A stretch of DNA of 6,534 nt from Verrucomicrobiales bacterium (GCA_022424805.1 JAKMGR010000653.1:1-6534); one strand, 5' to 3'; positions 1 through 5,874 are shown, numbered from the stretch's first letter. Numbers and translations are program-made. Notes: generated by a model from the letters alone, not told the origin.

Positions 1-52
1 ATCCTTTTCAGCGGAAATACTACTGGCTCCCCGGAGTCGGCAAATCCTGACA

Positions 53-847
53 ATGAAACAAAATATCATCGTCGTCTCCGGAGCTTCCTCCGGCTTCGGT
101 CGACTCACTGCTCAAAAGCTTCATGAGTCGGGTCACACCGTTATTGGAACGAGCCGCAATCCGAAAACGGAAGAAGCCTTTGCCCTGCTTCCTCTCGATG
201 TTACGTCGGATGAGTCCGTTTCCGACTTTGTCAGCGAGGTTCAGAAGCAGCATGGTCGCATCGACGTCCTCATCAACAACGCGGGCCGATCCCACAACAG
301 CCTTCTCGAAGAAACGACACTCAAGGATGCCCGGGTCATCTTTGAAGTCAATTTCTGGGGAATGGTTCGCATGAACCGCGCCGTCCTGCCCCTGATGCGC
401 GAACAGGGAAATGGGCTCGTTATCACGGTGAGTTCTCTCGCTGGACTCGTCGGCACTCCCGGTCAGGGATTTTACGGCGCGGCAAAACATGCCATTGAGG
501 GATATTCCGAAACCCTCCGATCCGAATTGGCAAACTCGCCCGTTGAAGTTGCCTTGATCGAACCCGGCTTTTTCCAAACCAATATCAAAGAGGCGATGGT
601 CCGCAACGGCGAACCAATCAGCGACTACGACGACGTTCGCGACATTGTCAGCCAGAAGCTCGACGAAGGATTCGAAGACGGCGGCGATCCCGCCGAGGTC
701 GTCGCCGCAATCGAAAAGGCAATCGCCGATAACGGAAAAACATTTCGCCAGCTCGTCGGAAAAGATGCCAAAACCATCGCCCGCCTCAAACGCTGGCTTC
801 CCGAGAGTTGGTTTCTCGACGGAACGAAAAAGCAATTCGGGCTGTGA
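53..847 (+). CDS. SDR family NAD(P)-dependent oxidoreductase
   Basis: This is a classical short-chain dehydrogenase/reductase of 264 residues, a normal length for the family, and it should be a cytoplasmic NAD(P)(H)-dependent oxidoreductase. The N-terminal Rossmann nucleotide-binding motif is GASSGFG (residues 10-16). Arg35 follows the second beta strand, which in this family favours NADP over NAD. Asp49 (in LDV) and NNAG (75-78) follow. The catalytic tetrad is visible as Asn100, Ser127 or Ser128, Tyr141 and Lys145 (YGAAK). The PG motif is at 171-172. The variable C-terminal part (about 180-264) gives no clue to the substrate. There is no signal peptide. The ATG puts the glycine motif at its usual distance; the only upstream purine stretch (GGAG, 33-36) is too far away for a good ribosome site. 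It is followed by 151 bases before the next gene and is probably transcribed alone. The fold is certain; the substrate is unknown. Confidence 0.95.
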   Translation: MKQNIIVVSGASSGFGRLTAQKLHESGHTVIGTSRNPKTEEAFALLPLDVTSDESVSDFVSEVQKQHGRIDVLINNAGRSHNSLLEETTLKDARVIFEVNFWGMVRMNRAVLPLMREQGNGLVITVSSLAGLVGTPGQGFYGAAKHAIEGYSETLRSELANSPVEVALIEPGFFQTNIKEAMVRNGEPISDYDDVRDIVSQKLDEGFEDGGDPAEVVAAIEKAIADNGKTFRQLVGKDAKTIARLKRWLPESWFLDGTKKQFGL

Positions 848-880
848 TCGTTTTTGGTCAGAGGTTTCTGATCACGTAAC

Positions 881-912
881 AGGGTCAGGTTGCTGAGCAA
901 ACCCTCTTTCGC
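881..912 (+). terminator. Weak candidate terminator after the SDR gene
   Basis: AGGGT (881-885) can pair with ACCCT (901-905), enclosing a small TTGC-TGA-GCAA hairpin with a four-base bulge. The structure is followed by CTTTC, a poor T run. It lies 34 bases after the SDR stop codon, a plausible terminator place, but stability and T tract are both modest. Nothing else clear was seen in the 848-962 intergenic stretch except a short imperfect stem, TCAGA/TCTGA, at 858-871. Confidence 0.25.
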
Positions 913-962
913 CTCCGCTCCCGAATTAAGAGCAGGATCTCGCACTCTCAAATTTCCTGCTA

Positions 963-992
963 TTGACGAACCAATGGTGATTGGGTTATCTT
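963..992 (+). promoter_or_regulatory. Candidate sigma70-type promoter for the lipoprotein gene
   Basis: TTGACG (963-968) matches five of six -35 consensus bases. After an 18-base spacer, TATCTT (987-992) matches four of six -10 bases. The predicted transcription start falls at about 998-1000, right on the ATG at 999, so the message could be leaderless. This agrees with the lack of any Shine-Dalgarno-like sequence before that ATG. Assignment is by eye only. Confidence 0.45.
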
Positions 993-998
993 AAACAC

Positions 999-1343
999 AT
1001 GATCCGTAGCACACTTCTCCTTGCCTTTGCCTTTGCCTTTGCCTTTGTTCTGGCCTCCTGCCAATCATCTTCGAGCCAGTCTTCCTACGACCCGGGAACG
1101 GGCTACGCAGGTGAGTCGGCAGGACCCGAGCGGCGCAGGCCTTTCTCCAAGCTTCCCCACAGAGATGCTGCCTACATCGGAAAGTCACTGCAAGAGGCCG
1201 AGGGGCTCGCCCAATCCCGTGGGCTCACGACACGAGTTATCATGAACGACGGAGTCGTTCAACCGGGCACTATGGATGTGAATCTCAACCGCGTGAATTT
1301 CAAAGTAAAAGGCGGCTACGTCCGGGCCGTTATCCGGGGCTGA
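999..1343 (+). CDS. Small lipoprotein with a potato-inhibitor-I/I78-like protease inhibitor domain
   Basis: A 114-residue protein, probably anchored by lipid to the cell envelope. Residues 1-21 form a lipoprotein signal: MIRS, a hydrophobic core of alternating Ala-Phe (9-16), then the lipobox LASC with acylated Cys21. A Ser/Gln/Gly/Pro-rich linker runs to about residue 58. Residues 59-114 resemble the potato inhibitor I (I13: eglin c, CI-2) and I78 families: GKS at 61-63 with Ala at 67, a reactive-loop-like TMD (91-93), NRV (97-99), and a final Gly. Compared with eglin c from memory, Met92-Asp93 would be the P1-P1' bond and Arg98 the loop-supporting Arg51, while the second supporting Arg (Arg53) is replaced by Asn100. 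The start at ATG 999 is preferred over TTG 981, which adds six residues before the signal. Inhibition is inferred, and the target protease is unknown. It stands alone, 64 bases before the ceramidase-like gene. Confidence 0.82.
   Translation: MIRSTLLLAFAFAFAFVLASCQSSSSQSSYDPGTGYAGESAGPERRRPFSKLPHRDAAYIGKSLQEAEGLAQSRGLTTRVIMNDGVVQPGTMDVNLNRVNFKVKGGYVRAVIRG
1023..1046 (+). repeat. Four tandem copies of the hexamer GCCTTT
   Basis: Four perfect in-frame copies of GCCTTT encode (Ala-Phe)x4 at residues 9-16 of the lipoprotein, forming nearly the whole hydrophobic core of its signal peptide. Gain or loss of a unit keeps the frame and changes the core by two residues. Confidence 0.9.
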
Positions 1344-1386
1344 TCCTTACTGGATTACGCTGCCTCCGAAATTGCAGTCGTTTGTA

Positions 1387-1427
1387 AAAGAGAGTTTCAT
1401 CGTAACGATGAAACTCTTTTTCTTTTT
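1387..1427 (+). terminator. Strong hairpin with T tract overlapping the next start codon
   Basis: The arm GAGTTTCATCG (1392-1402) and the arm CGATGAAACTC (1406-1416) are perfect inverted repeats around a TAA loop (1403-1405). Pairing extends outward by A1391-T1417, a G-U pair (1390/1418) and three A-T pairs (1387-1389 with 1419-1421), for 16 pairs. The 3' side runs into CTTTTTCTTTTTCC, so the shape is that of a Rho-independent terminator for the lipoprotein gene, 44 bases after its stop. Unusually, its 3' arm holds the ATG (1408-1410) of the ceramidase-like gene, and the T tract encodes that protein's Leu-Phe-Phe-Phe-Phe signal core. It could instead act by hiding the start codon in read-through RNA. 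The inverted repeat is certain; the role is inferred. Confidence 0.7.
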
Positions 1428-2817
1428 CCTGATCAGTGCGATTTCGCTAAGTGCACCACGATCGAGCGCCGATGAATTTTCCGCAGGCGCAGCGACCAGC
1501 GACATCACTCCACCCATGGGCGTTCCCCTCGACGGAGCGATCAGCCAGAACGGCGAGGTTTCCCAAATCCATGATCGTATCCAGGTTCGTGCTCTCGTAT
1601 TTTCGAATGGAAAAACCAAAGTCGCCCTCGCTACGGTCGACAACACGATGATCTCGGACTCGATCTTCGATGCGGCGAAAAAGAAGATCAAAGCCGAAAC
1701 GGGCATTCCGGGCAGCCACGTCATCCTCGCAGCCACGCACACTCACAGCACTCCCCGGGGCATGGTTGGACTGATTGATAATCCGGCCTTTGCCAGCTAC
1801 CTCGAGTCGCTTCCTGATGGCATCGCCAAAGCTGTCATCGCTGCCGACAGGAATCTCCAGCCCGCTCTCGCCGGGTGGTCAAGCTTTTCCGCTCCGGAGC
1901 ATGTTCACAACCGGCGTTGGTTTGTCGAGGGTGTCGAAACGAGGCAAAACCCTTTTGGAGAAACAGGTGAAGTCGTAGGGATGAATCCGGGACGGAAAGG
2001 TCTCATCAAACCTGCTGGGCCAGTCGATACCGAACTCTTTCTCCTTTCCGTCCAATCGAATGAAAACAAGCCGATCGCCGTGATGGGCAACTACGGATTG
2101 CACTACGTGGGGGGAATCAGTCGGGGACATGTGAGCGCTGATTACTTCGGCATCTTTTCCAACGCGATCGCCAAAGAGCTCGATGCTGGTCCCGAGTTTG
2201 TCGGCATCATGAGCAATGGAACGAGCGGGGATATAAACGCGAACGATCTCACGGCGCCGGCGCGCAAGTTTAAGCCATTCGAACGAATGCAGTTCATCGG
2301 AGAAGATCTCGCCAAGCGCTCCGCTCCCGTTGTGAAAAAGATCAAACACCGGGAGCATAGCTCGATTTCTGCAGTGGAAACCGTGTTGAAGCTCAAGGTT
2401 CGCAAACCCAATGCAGACCGTATCGCATGGGCCAAAGAAACAGCGGCTCCCCCTGGCTACAAGTTGCGCCTGACACGACCACAGGTCTACGCACGCGAAA
2501 CACTCGCCCTCGCAAACTACCCCGATACCGCAGAGGTGCGGCTCCAGGCTGTTCGCATCGGTGATCTCGCGATCATCGGAATTCCCTGCGAGGTCTTTGC
2601 GGAAACCGGACTCGCGATCAAAGCAGCGAAAATATTTCCTCACACTTTCGTGATGGAGCTCGCCAGTGGCTACCACGGCTACCTTCCCACTGCTGAGCAG
2701 CATACCTGGGGTGGCTACGAAACCTGGCCCGCTCGATCCGCCAATCTGGAAGTCGATGCAGAAACGAAAATTCGCGCGGCAGCGCTCGAGTTGTTGACAG
2801 AGCTGAGCGGAAAATAA
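1408..2817 (+). CDS. Secreted neutral/alkaline ceramidase-like amidohydrolase
   Basis: This 469-residue protein resembles the catalytic N-terminal part of neutral/alkaline non-lysosomal ceramidases, zinc enzymes that cleave the amide bond of N-acylsphingosine. A signal peptide (MKLFFFFLISAISLSAPRSS, cleavage probably after Ala21) predicts export. The mature protein opens with the family-like AGAATSDITPP (26-36). Zinc-site candidates are THTHS (110-114, His111/His113), His232 in NYGLHYV, Glu395 in IPCEVFAE, and Tyr422/Tyr425 in GYHGYLPT (421-428). NGTSGDIN (270-277) is another family hallmark. It is shorter than true ceramidases (roughly 650-750 residues) and lacks room for their C-terminal domain, so ceramide may not be the substrate. 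ATG 1408 begins the signal peptide directly; TTG 1372 in the same frame would add 12 polar residues before it. A weak promoter match (TTGCAG 1372-1377, 17 bases, TTTCAT 1395-1400) would start transcription almost on this ATG. Its TAA directly abuts the stop codon of the convergent glycosylase gene. Confidence 0.9.
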   Translation: MKLFFFFLISAISLSAPRSSADEFSAGAATSDITPPMGVPLDGAISQNGEVSQIHDRIQVRALVFSNGKTKVALATVDNTMISDSIFDAAKKKIKAETGIPGSHVILAATHTHSTPRGMVGLIDNPAFASYLESLPDGIAKAVIAADRNLQPALAGWSSFSAPEHVHNRRWFVEGVETRQNPFGETGEVVGMNPGRKGLIKPAGPVDTELFLLSVQSNENKPIAVMGNYGLHYVGGISRGHVSADYFGIFSNAIAKELDAGPEFVGIMSNGTSGDINANDLTAPARKFKPFERMQFIGEDLAKRSAPVVKKIKHREHSSISAVETVLKLKVRKPNADRIAWAKETAAPPGYKLRLTRPQVYARETLALANYPDTAEVRLQAVRIGDLAIIGIPCEVFAETGLAIKAAKIFPHTFVMELASGYHGYLPTAEQHTWGGYETWPARSANLEVDAETKIRAAALELLTELSGK

Positions 2818-3624
2818 CTACGCCTGGCATTGCGGGCACCAGCAGGTTGTCCGCCCTCGCAAATCAGCTCTCTCCAATCCGGTTCCACAGCCTCGACGCG
2901 GACAGTTCCCGCCATCTTTCCAACGGTGATTGAACAACCACGAGTTCGGAGGCGTGTTCCAATCGTCCCCGATCACTCGCAGGGCATCGCGTGAAACCTG
3001 GCGGGTGATTTTCCAGACCGCATCCAGTTGTTTATCGGTGAGCTCGCCGCTTCTCGTTGCAGGTGGAATTTGCAATCGCCAGCAAATTTCGTCGGCCATC
3101 CAATTCCCGATTCCAGGAAATCCCCGCTGGTCCAGTAGCAGAGTTTTCAGCGGGGTTTTCGGAAATCGACGAACGAAAGTCGTATGGGCCTTTTTGGTAA
3201 AGCCTTTGTCGAGAGTTCGTGGAGGCAAATCGCACCACCACCTGGGCGGACCGCCATGATCGGTGAGGTCGAGAGTCAGCTTTCCGAACATCCGGTAGTC
3301 ACTGAAGACCAGTTTTCCATCCGCAGTTTCCAGAACAAGGTGATCGCTTTTCACCGGCTCATAGACCGGGGTTTCAAAGACAAGCTTGCCCGTCATCCCC
3401 AGATGCAGCCCGAGCCAGGCCCCATCGGAAAACTCAAAGAGCATTTGTTTTCCATGCGTGGCGCTGCCGAGCAGTTTCCTGCCCCCCAATCCGCGTTGAA
3501 CTGCAACGGCGGGAATGTCCCGGTAGATTCGCGCCTTGGGATTTGTGAGGACGCGATCAATGCGACTCCCAAGTCCGGGGTCCCATCGTTTGCGGAAATA
3601 TTCCACCTCGGCGAGTTCAGGCAT
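2818..3624 (-). CDS. mutM: Formamidopyrimidine-DNA glycosylase (Fpg/MutM-like)
   Basis: A 268-residue base-excision repair enzyme of the Fpg/Nei family, the expected length; it removes oxidised purines such as 8-oxoguanine and nicks the strand by beta,delta-elimination. The N terminus MPELAEVE supplies catalytic Pro2 and Glu3 (usual form MPELPEVE, so Ala replaces Pro5). Lys59 in HGKQ matches the conserved lysine. Met77 (HLGMTG), Arg111 and Phe113 (DYRMFG, usually DPRRFG) match the lesion-pocket wedge residues, and GIGN (171-174) with Glu179 marks the helix-two-turn-helix. The C-terminal zinc finger uses Cys241, Cys246, Cys263 and Cys266, with C-x4-C in the first half instead of the usual C-x2-C. 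The MPEL start fixes the N terminus, since Pro2 must be exposed. It begins 12 bases after the sulfatase stop codon, so both are probably on one transcript, though a functional link is not obvious. No Shine-Dalgarno lies in that gap. Fpg fits better than Nei, which starts MPEGPE. Confidence 0.93.
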   Translation of the reverse strand: MPELAEVEYFRKRWDPGLGSRIDRVLTNPKARIYRDIPAVAVQRGLGGRKLLGSATHGKQMLFEFSDGAWLGLHLGMTGKLVFETPVYEPVKSDHLVLETADGKLVFSDYRMFGKLTLDLTDHGGPPRWWCDLPPRTLDKGFTKKAHTTFVRRFPKTPLKTLLLDQRGFPGIGNWMADEICWRLQIPPATRSGELTDKQLDAVWKITRQVSRDALRVIGDDWNTPPNSWLFNHRWKDGGNCPRRGCGTGLERADLRGRTTCWCPQCQA

Positions 3625-3636
3625 GGCGATAGAAGA

Positions 3637-5043
3637 TTACTCGTATTTCCAGAAGCGAAACTTCTCCACCTCCGGCTCGTCGCGAGCTTCAATCAACGCT
3701 TTGAGAAAAGCCGTTGCTTTGTCAGGATTCTCTTTCGCGAGATCTTTGGATTCGGACGGATCGTTCCCCAAGTGATACAGCTCCAGTTCCGCATTGGGAT
3801 TTTTGTGGAGATTCCTCAGAACAGCCTTCCACTCACCCTGGCGCATCGCGACCTGTCCCCCGTAGCCACCGAAGTCCCAGAAAAGATAGTCGTGCTGCGG
3901 CTGCTTCTCGCCGAGCAAAGTGGGCAGGTAGCTGATTCCGTCGTGCGCCTGCTCTGCATCGATGTCGACGATGTCCGCGATCGTCGCGAGCGCATCGTAG
4001 TGAGCACTGATATGATCCGTCACCGTTCCCGGCTTCACCTTTCCAGGCCAACGAACCAGCATCGGAACACGAACTCCACCTTCGTAGACCTCACCCTTCA
4101 ATCCGCGCAAGTTGGCGACACTCTCAAAAAACTCGTAGTCGACCTGATCTTTCAGCATCGTCGTGCCATTGTCTGAGGTGAAAAATACGACCGTGTTGTC
4201 GGCGACCCCCAGCTCTTCCAGCTTATCGAGAAGGCGTCCGATCTGCATGTCCATGTGCGATATCATCGCGGCGTAGGCAGCCTTGGGAGTCGGGTGCGGC
4301 TGATAACTTTTTCCCGTGTAGGGAGTCTCGTCCCACTCGTTAATGTAGGGAGCCAACTCGTCGTAAGGCACCTGCAGGGCGAGGTGAGGAATAATGGTTG
4401 GATAGTAGACAAAAAATGGCTTCTCGTGATTGTCCTCGACGAACTGGATCGCAGCATCGGCGATTTTCTGCGGAGCGTAGGTCTTGCCGTAGACAGTCGC
4501 CGTATTGCCTTCCAATGGAACGCGCTCTCCCTGGTCGATAATGTATTCGGGGAACAGATTGTGAGCATGGCGCTGACAGTTGTATCCGAAAAATCGATCA
4601 AAGCCCTGGTTGAGCGGATCCCCTTCCGAGCCCGGACGGCCGATTCCCCATTTTCCAAAAGCGCCTGTGGCATAGCCCTTTTCCTTAAGCATTTCCGCAA
4701 TCGTGATCTCGCCCTCCGGCATCGGAAGCTGTCCTTGATGGGAGTCCCACTCACCAATTTCGTGATTGTTGCGAACATAGGAATGACCGCCATGCTTTCC
4801 CGTCATCAGGGAAAACCGGGCCGGGGCGCAAACGGGAGCGGATGTGTAATGTTGCGTGAAGCGCATCCCCTCGGCAGCAAGACGGTCGAGGTTCGGCGTT
4901 TTGATTTTCTTCTGACCGTAGCTCCCGAGTTCCGCCCAGCCGAGGTCATCAGCCATGATGTAGATGATATTCGGTTTATCGGTGTCAGAGAAAACCGGGC
5001 CAGCCAGAGCGAGCAGGAGACAAGTAAGGAGAAATCGTTTCAT
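3637..5043 (-). CDS. Secreted type I sulfatase (arylsulfatase family)
   Basis: A 468-residue formylglycine-dependent sulfatase that hydrolyses sulfate esters. Residues 1-19 form a signal peptide (MKRFLLTCLLLALAGPVFS), predicting export. The mature protein starts with KPNIIYIMADDLGW, where Asp32 and Asp33 are calcium ligands. The activation motif CAPAR (72-76) carries Cys72, which a formylglycine-generating enzyme encoded elsewhere must oxidise. Lys131 (FGKWGIG), His220 (IPH), Asp291-Asn292 (TSDNG) and Lys316 (LKGEVYEGG) match the remaining family active-site positions. The C-terminal subdomain contains the usual ELYHLGNDPSE (420-431). Length and motif order are complete. The natural substrate cannot be read from the sequence; sulfated polysaccharides are common targets for relatives in marine and gut PVC bacteria. 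It leads a two-gene minus-strand unit with the glycosylase. An extended -10 promoter lies about 50 bases upstream, and a structured element lies further up at 5179-5286. Confidence 0.96.
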   Translation of the reverse strand: MKRFLLTCLLLALAGPVFSDTDKPNIIYIMADDLGWAELGSYGQKKIKTPNLDRLAAEGMRFTQHYTSAPVCAPARFSLMTGKHGGHSYVRNNHEIGEWDSHQGQLPMPEGEITIAEMLKEKGYATGAFGKWGIGRPGSEGDPLNQGFDRFFGYNCQRHAHNLFPEYIIDQGERVPLEGNTATVYGKTYAPQKIADAAIQFVEDNHEKPFFVYYPTIIPHLALQVPYDELAPYINEWDETPYTGKSYQPHPTPKAAYAAMISHMDMQIGRLLDKLEELGVADNTVVFFTSDNGTTMLKDQVDYEFFESVANLRGLKGEVYEGGVRVPMLVRWPGKVKPGTVTDHISAHYDALATIADIVDIDAEQAHDGISYLPTLLGEKQPQHDYLFWDFGGYGGQVAMRQGEWKAVLRNLHKNPNAELELYHLGNDPSESKDLAKENPDKATAFLKALIEARDEPEVEKFRFWKYE

Positions 5044-5091
5044 CGTGCTGTTTCGTACGCTCTCCGGACGATGAGTTCCAGAAAAAATCGC

Positions 5092-5100
5092 ATTATGACA
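5092..5100 (-). promoter_or_regulatory. Candidate extended -10 promoter for the sulfatase unit
   Basis: On the minus strand the sequence reads TGTCATAAT: a TG one base before CATAAT, which matches five of six -10 bases. No good -35 was seen, which is usual for extended -10 promoters. Transcription would start near 5085, giving a leader of about 42 bases with CCGGAGAG as its only purine-rich site, around 20 bases before the ATG and too distant for a normal ribosome site. Confidence 0.45.
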
Positions 5101-5178
5101 CGATGCAATTCTATTTCACCATCTCCGATTTCGGGTAAAACGCTTCTCAGGCCTCCGTGAAAGAAAGCACCGAAGTCG

Positions 5179-5286
5179 AACCCTGAAGAAACCCAGCAGG
5201 GTTAAGTCACATCACCTGGCAGAATCTGCCAAGAGTAGGCCGGAGGCCTGACGAGATGGTAGCCGGTGTCAGAATACCTAACCCTG
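5179..5286 (-). other. Structured intergenic element: cloverleaf fold with alternative pairing
   Basis: CAGGGTTA (5197-5204) and TAACCCTG (5279-5286) are an 8-bp inverted repeat closing a 90-base segment. Inside are three further stems: TGGCAG-AAT-CTGCCA (5217-5231), AGGCC-GGA-GGCCT (5237-5249), and GGTA/TACC (5258-5261 with 5275-5278), the last stacked directly on the closing stem. A second AACCCTG at 5179-5185 can also pair with 5197-5203, so the two pairings compete. It sits between two minus-strand genes, about 136 bases or more upstream of the sulfatase start. It could be a cis-regulatory leader, a small RNA, the 3' end of the membrane-protein transcript, or a dispersed palindromic repeat. 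Strand and function are unproven. The rest of 5044-5303 shows only the promoter noted. Confidence 0.45.
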
Positions 5287-5303
5287 TTTGATTGGCGGCT
5301 CTG

Positions 5304-5822
5304 TCAGGACTCGTCCTTTTCAAACCACGACTTCACTTCGTCGATCCATTCTCCGTGCTCGTAGTTCAGCGACCACCAGAGTCCGGCACCGAGACCGATA
5401 TACATAAAGGCGAGAGGAATCACCGACCACCAGTTCCCCTCAGTCATGACCAGACCCGGTGCCAATGCGGCAATGATGCCAAGAGTCCAGAATAGAACCG
5501 GGTCATCCGTGAAAACGATACGGACGAGAAAGAAAATCAGGATTGGCCCGACGAGCAAAGCATAGACCGGAATTTTCATGAGATAATAGACAAGGACCAG
5601 TGGCCACATCACAAAGCCGAGAACTTCAAAAGCGCCGAAGTCCCCGAAGATCTCATTCACAATCGTCATCGGACTCAGCACATTATCCCAACTCGTAATC
5701 GACGCGCAAATTCGGCTGAGCAAATTGCCAAACCATCCCGCAGCAAAACCAATCAGGATGCGCTGAAGGAGGGTAACTCCAGTCCCAAACATGTTATCGA
5801 CGGGATCGATCGACGAAGCCAT
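5304..5822 (-). CDS. Multi-pass inner-membrane protein of unknown function
   Basis: I do not recognise the family. The 172-residue protein has four clear hydrophobic segments at about residues 66-82, 85-105, 109-126 and 131-151, and a weaker one at 17-37. The C-terminal tail is short, charged and rich in Glu, Asp and Lys (154-172). No catalytic or binding motif was seen. Pro and Gly occur within the helices (for example KIPVY, LAPGL), and Trp pairs sit at the segment ends (WW at 131-132 and 149-150). ATG 5822 (MASSIDPVDN) is preferred because the in-frame extension back to TTG 5906 adds a 28-residue segment that overlaps a divergent open frame and has no membrane-protein character. There is no good Shine-Dalgarno; a weak purine patch, GCAAAG, lies 8 bases before the ATG. 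It is read in the same direction as the sulfatase, 260 bases upstream of it. An integral membrane protein is well supported; the role is unknown. Confidence 0.75.
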   Translation of the reverse strand: MASSIDPVDNMFGTGVTLLQRILIGFAAGWFGNLLSRICASITSWDNVLSPMTIVNEIFGDFGAFEVLGFVMWPLVLVYYLMKIPVYALLVGPILIFFLVRIVFTDDPVLFWTLGIIAALAPGLVMTEGNWWSVIPLAFMYIGLGAGLWWSLNYEHGEWIDEVKSWFEKDES

Positions 5823-5874
5823 GTCGGAATCTTTGCAAGGGCTTGTTGTTGTGGCGAGAAAAATTGCGACTCGC

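Noticed and set aside
20..835. 271-residue open frame on the minus strand opposite the SDR gene
   Set aside because: It mirrors a gene with complete SDR motifs, has no recognisable domain, and is explained by codon bias on the opposite strand.
844..875. GTGATC/GATCAC inverted repeat after the SDR gene as a terminator
   Set aside because: The loop is 20 bases, no T tract follows, and it competes with the smaller TCAGA/TCTGA stem.
1372..1407. Upstream TTG start for the ceramidase-like gene
   Set aside because: It would put 12 polar residues before a signal peptide that begins cleanly at ATG 1408, and TTG 1372 overlaps a -35-like element.
1879..2703. 274-residue minus-strand frame opposite the ceramidase-like gene
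   Set aside because: Cys-, His- and Arg-rich shadow of a well-supported gene, with no domain of its own.
3184..5160. Two long plus-strand frames (3184-4176 and 4255-5160) opposite the glycosylase and sulfatase
   Set aside because: Both lie over genes with clear catalytic motifs, the first spans the junction of two genes, and neither shows a domain or start signal.
5197..5286. tRNA gene, because the 90-base segment folds as a cloverleaf
   Set aside because: There is no T-loop TTCGA, no 7-base anticodon loop with a 5-bp stem, and stem lengths and loops do not fit a tRNA on either strand.
5197..5286. Integron attC site, because of the GTTA and TAAC ends
   Set aside because: attC sites run TAAC to GTTA on the same strand; here the order is reversed on both strands, and no integrase is present.
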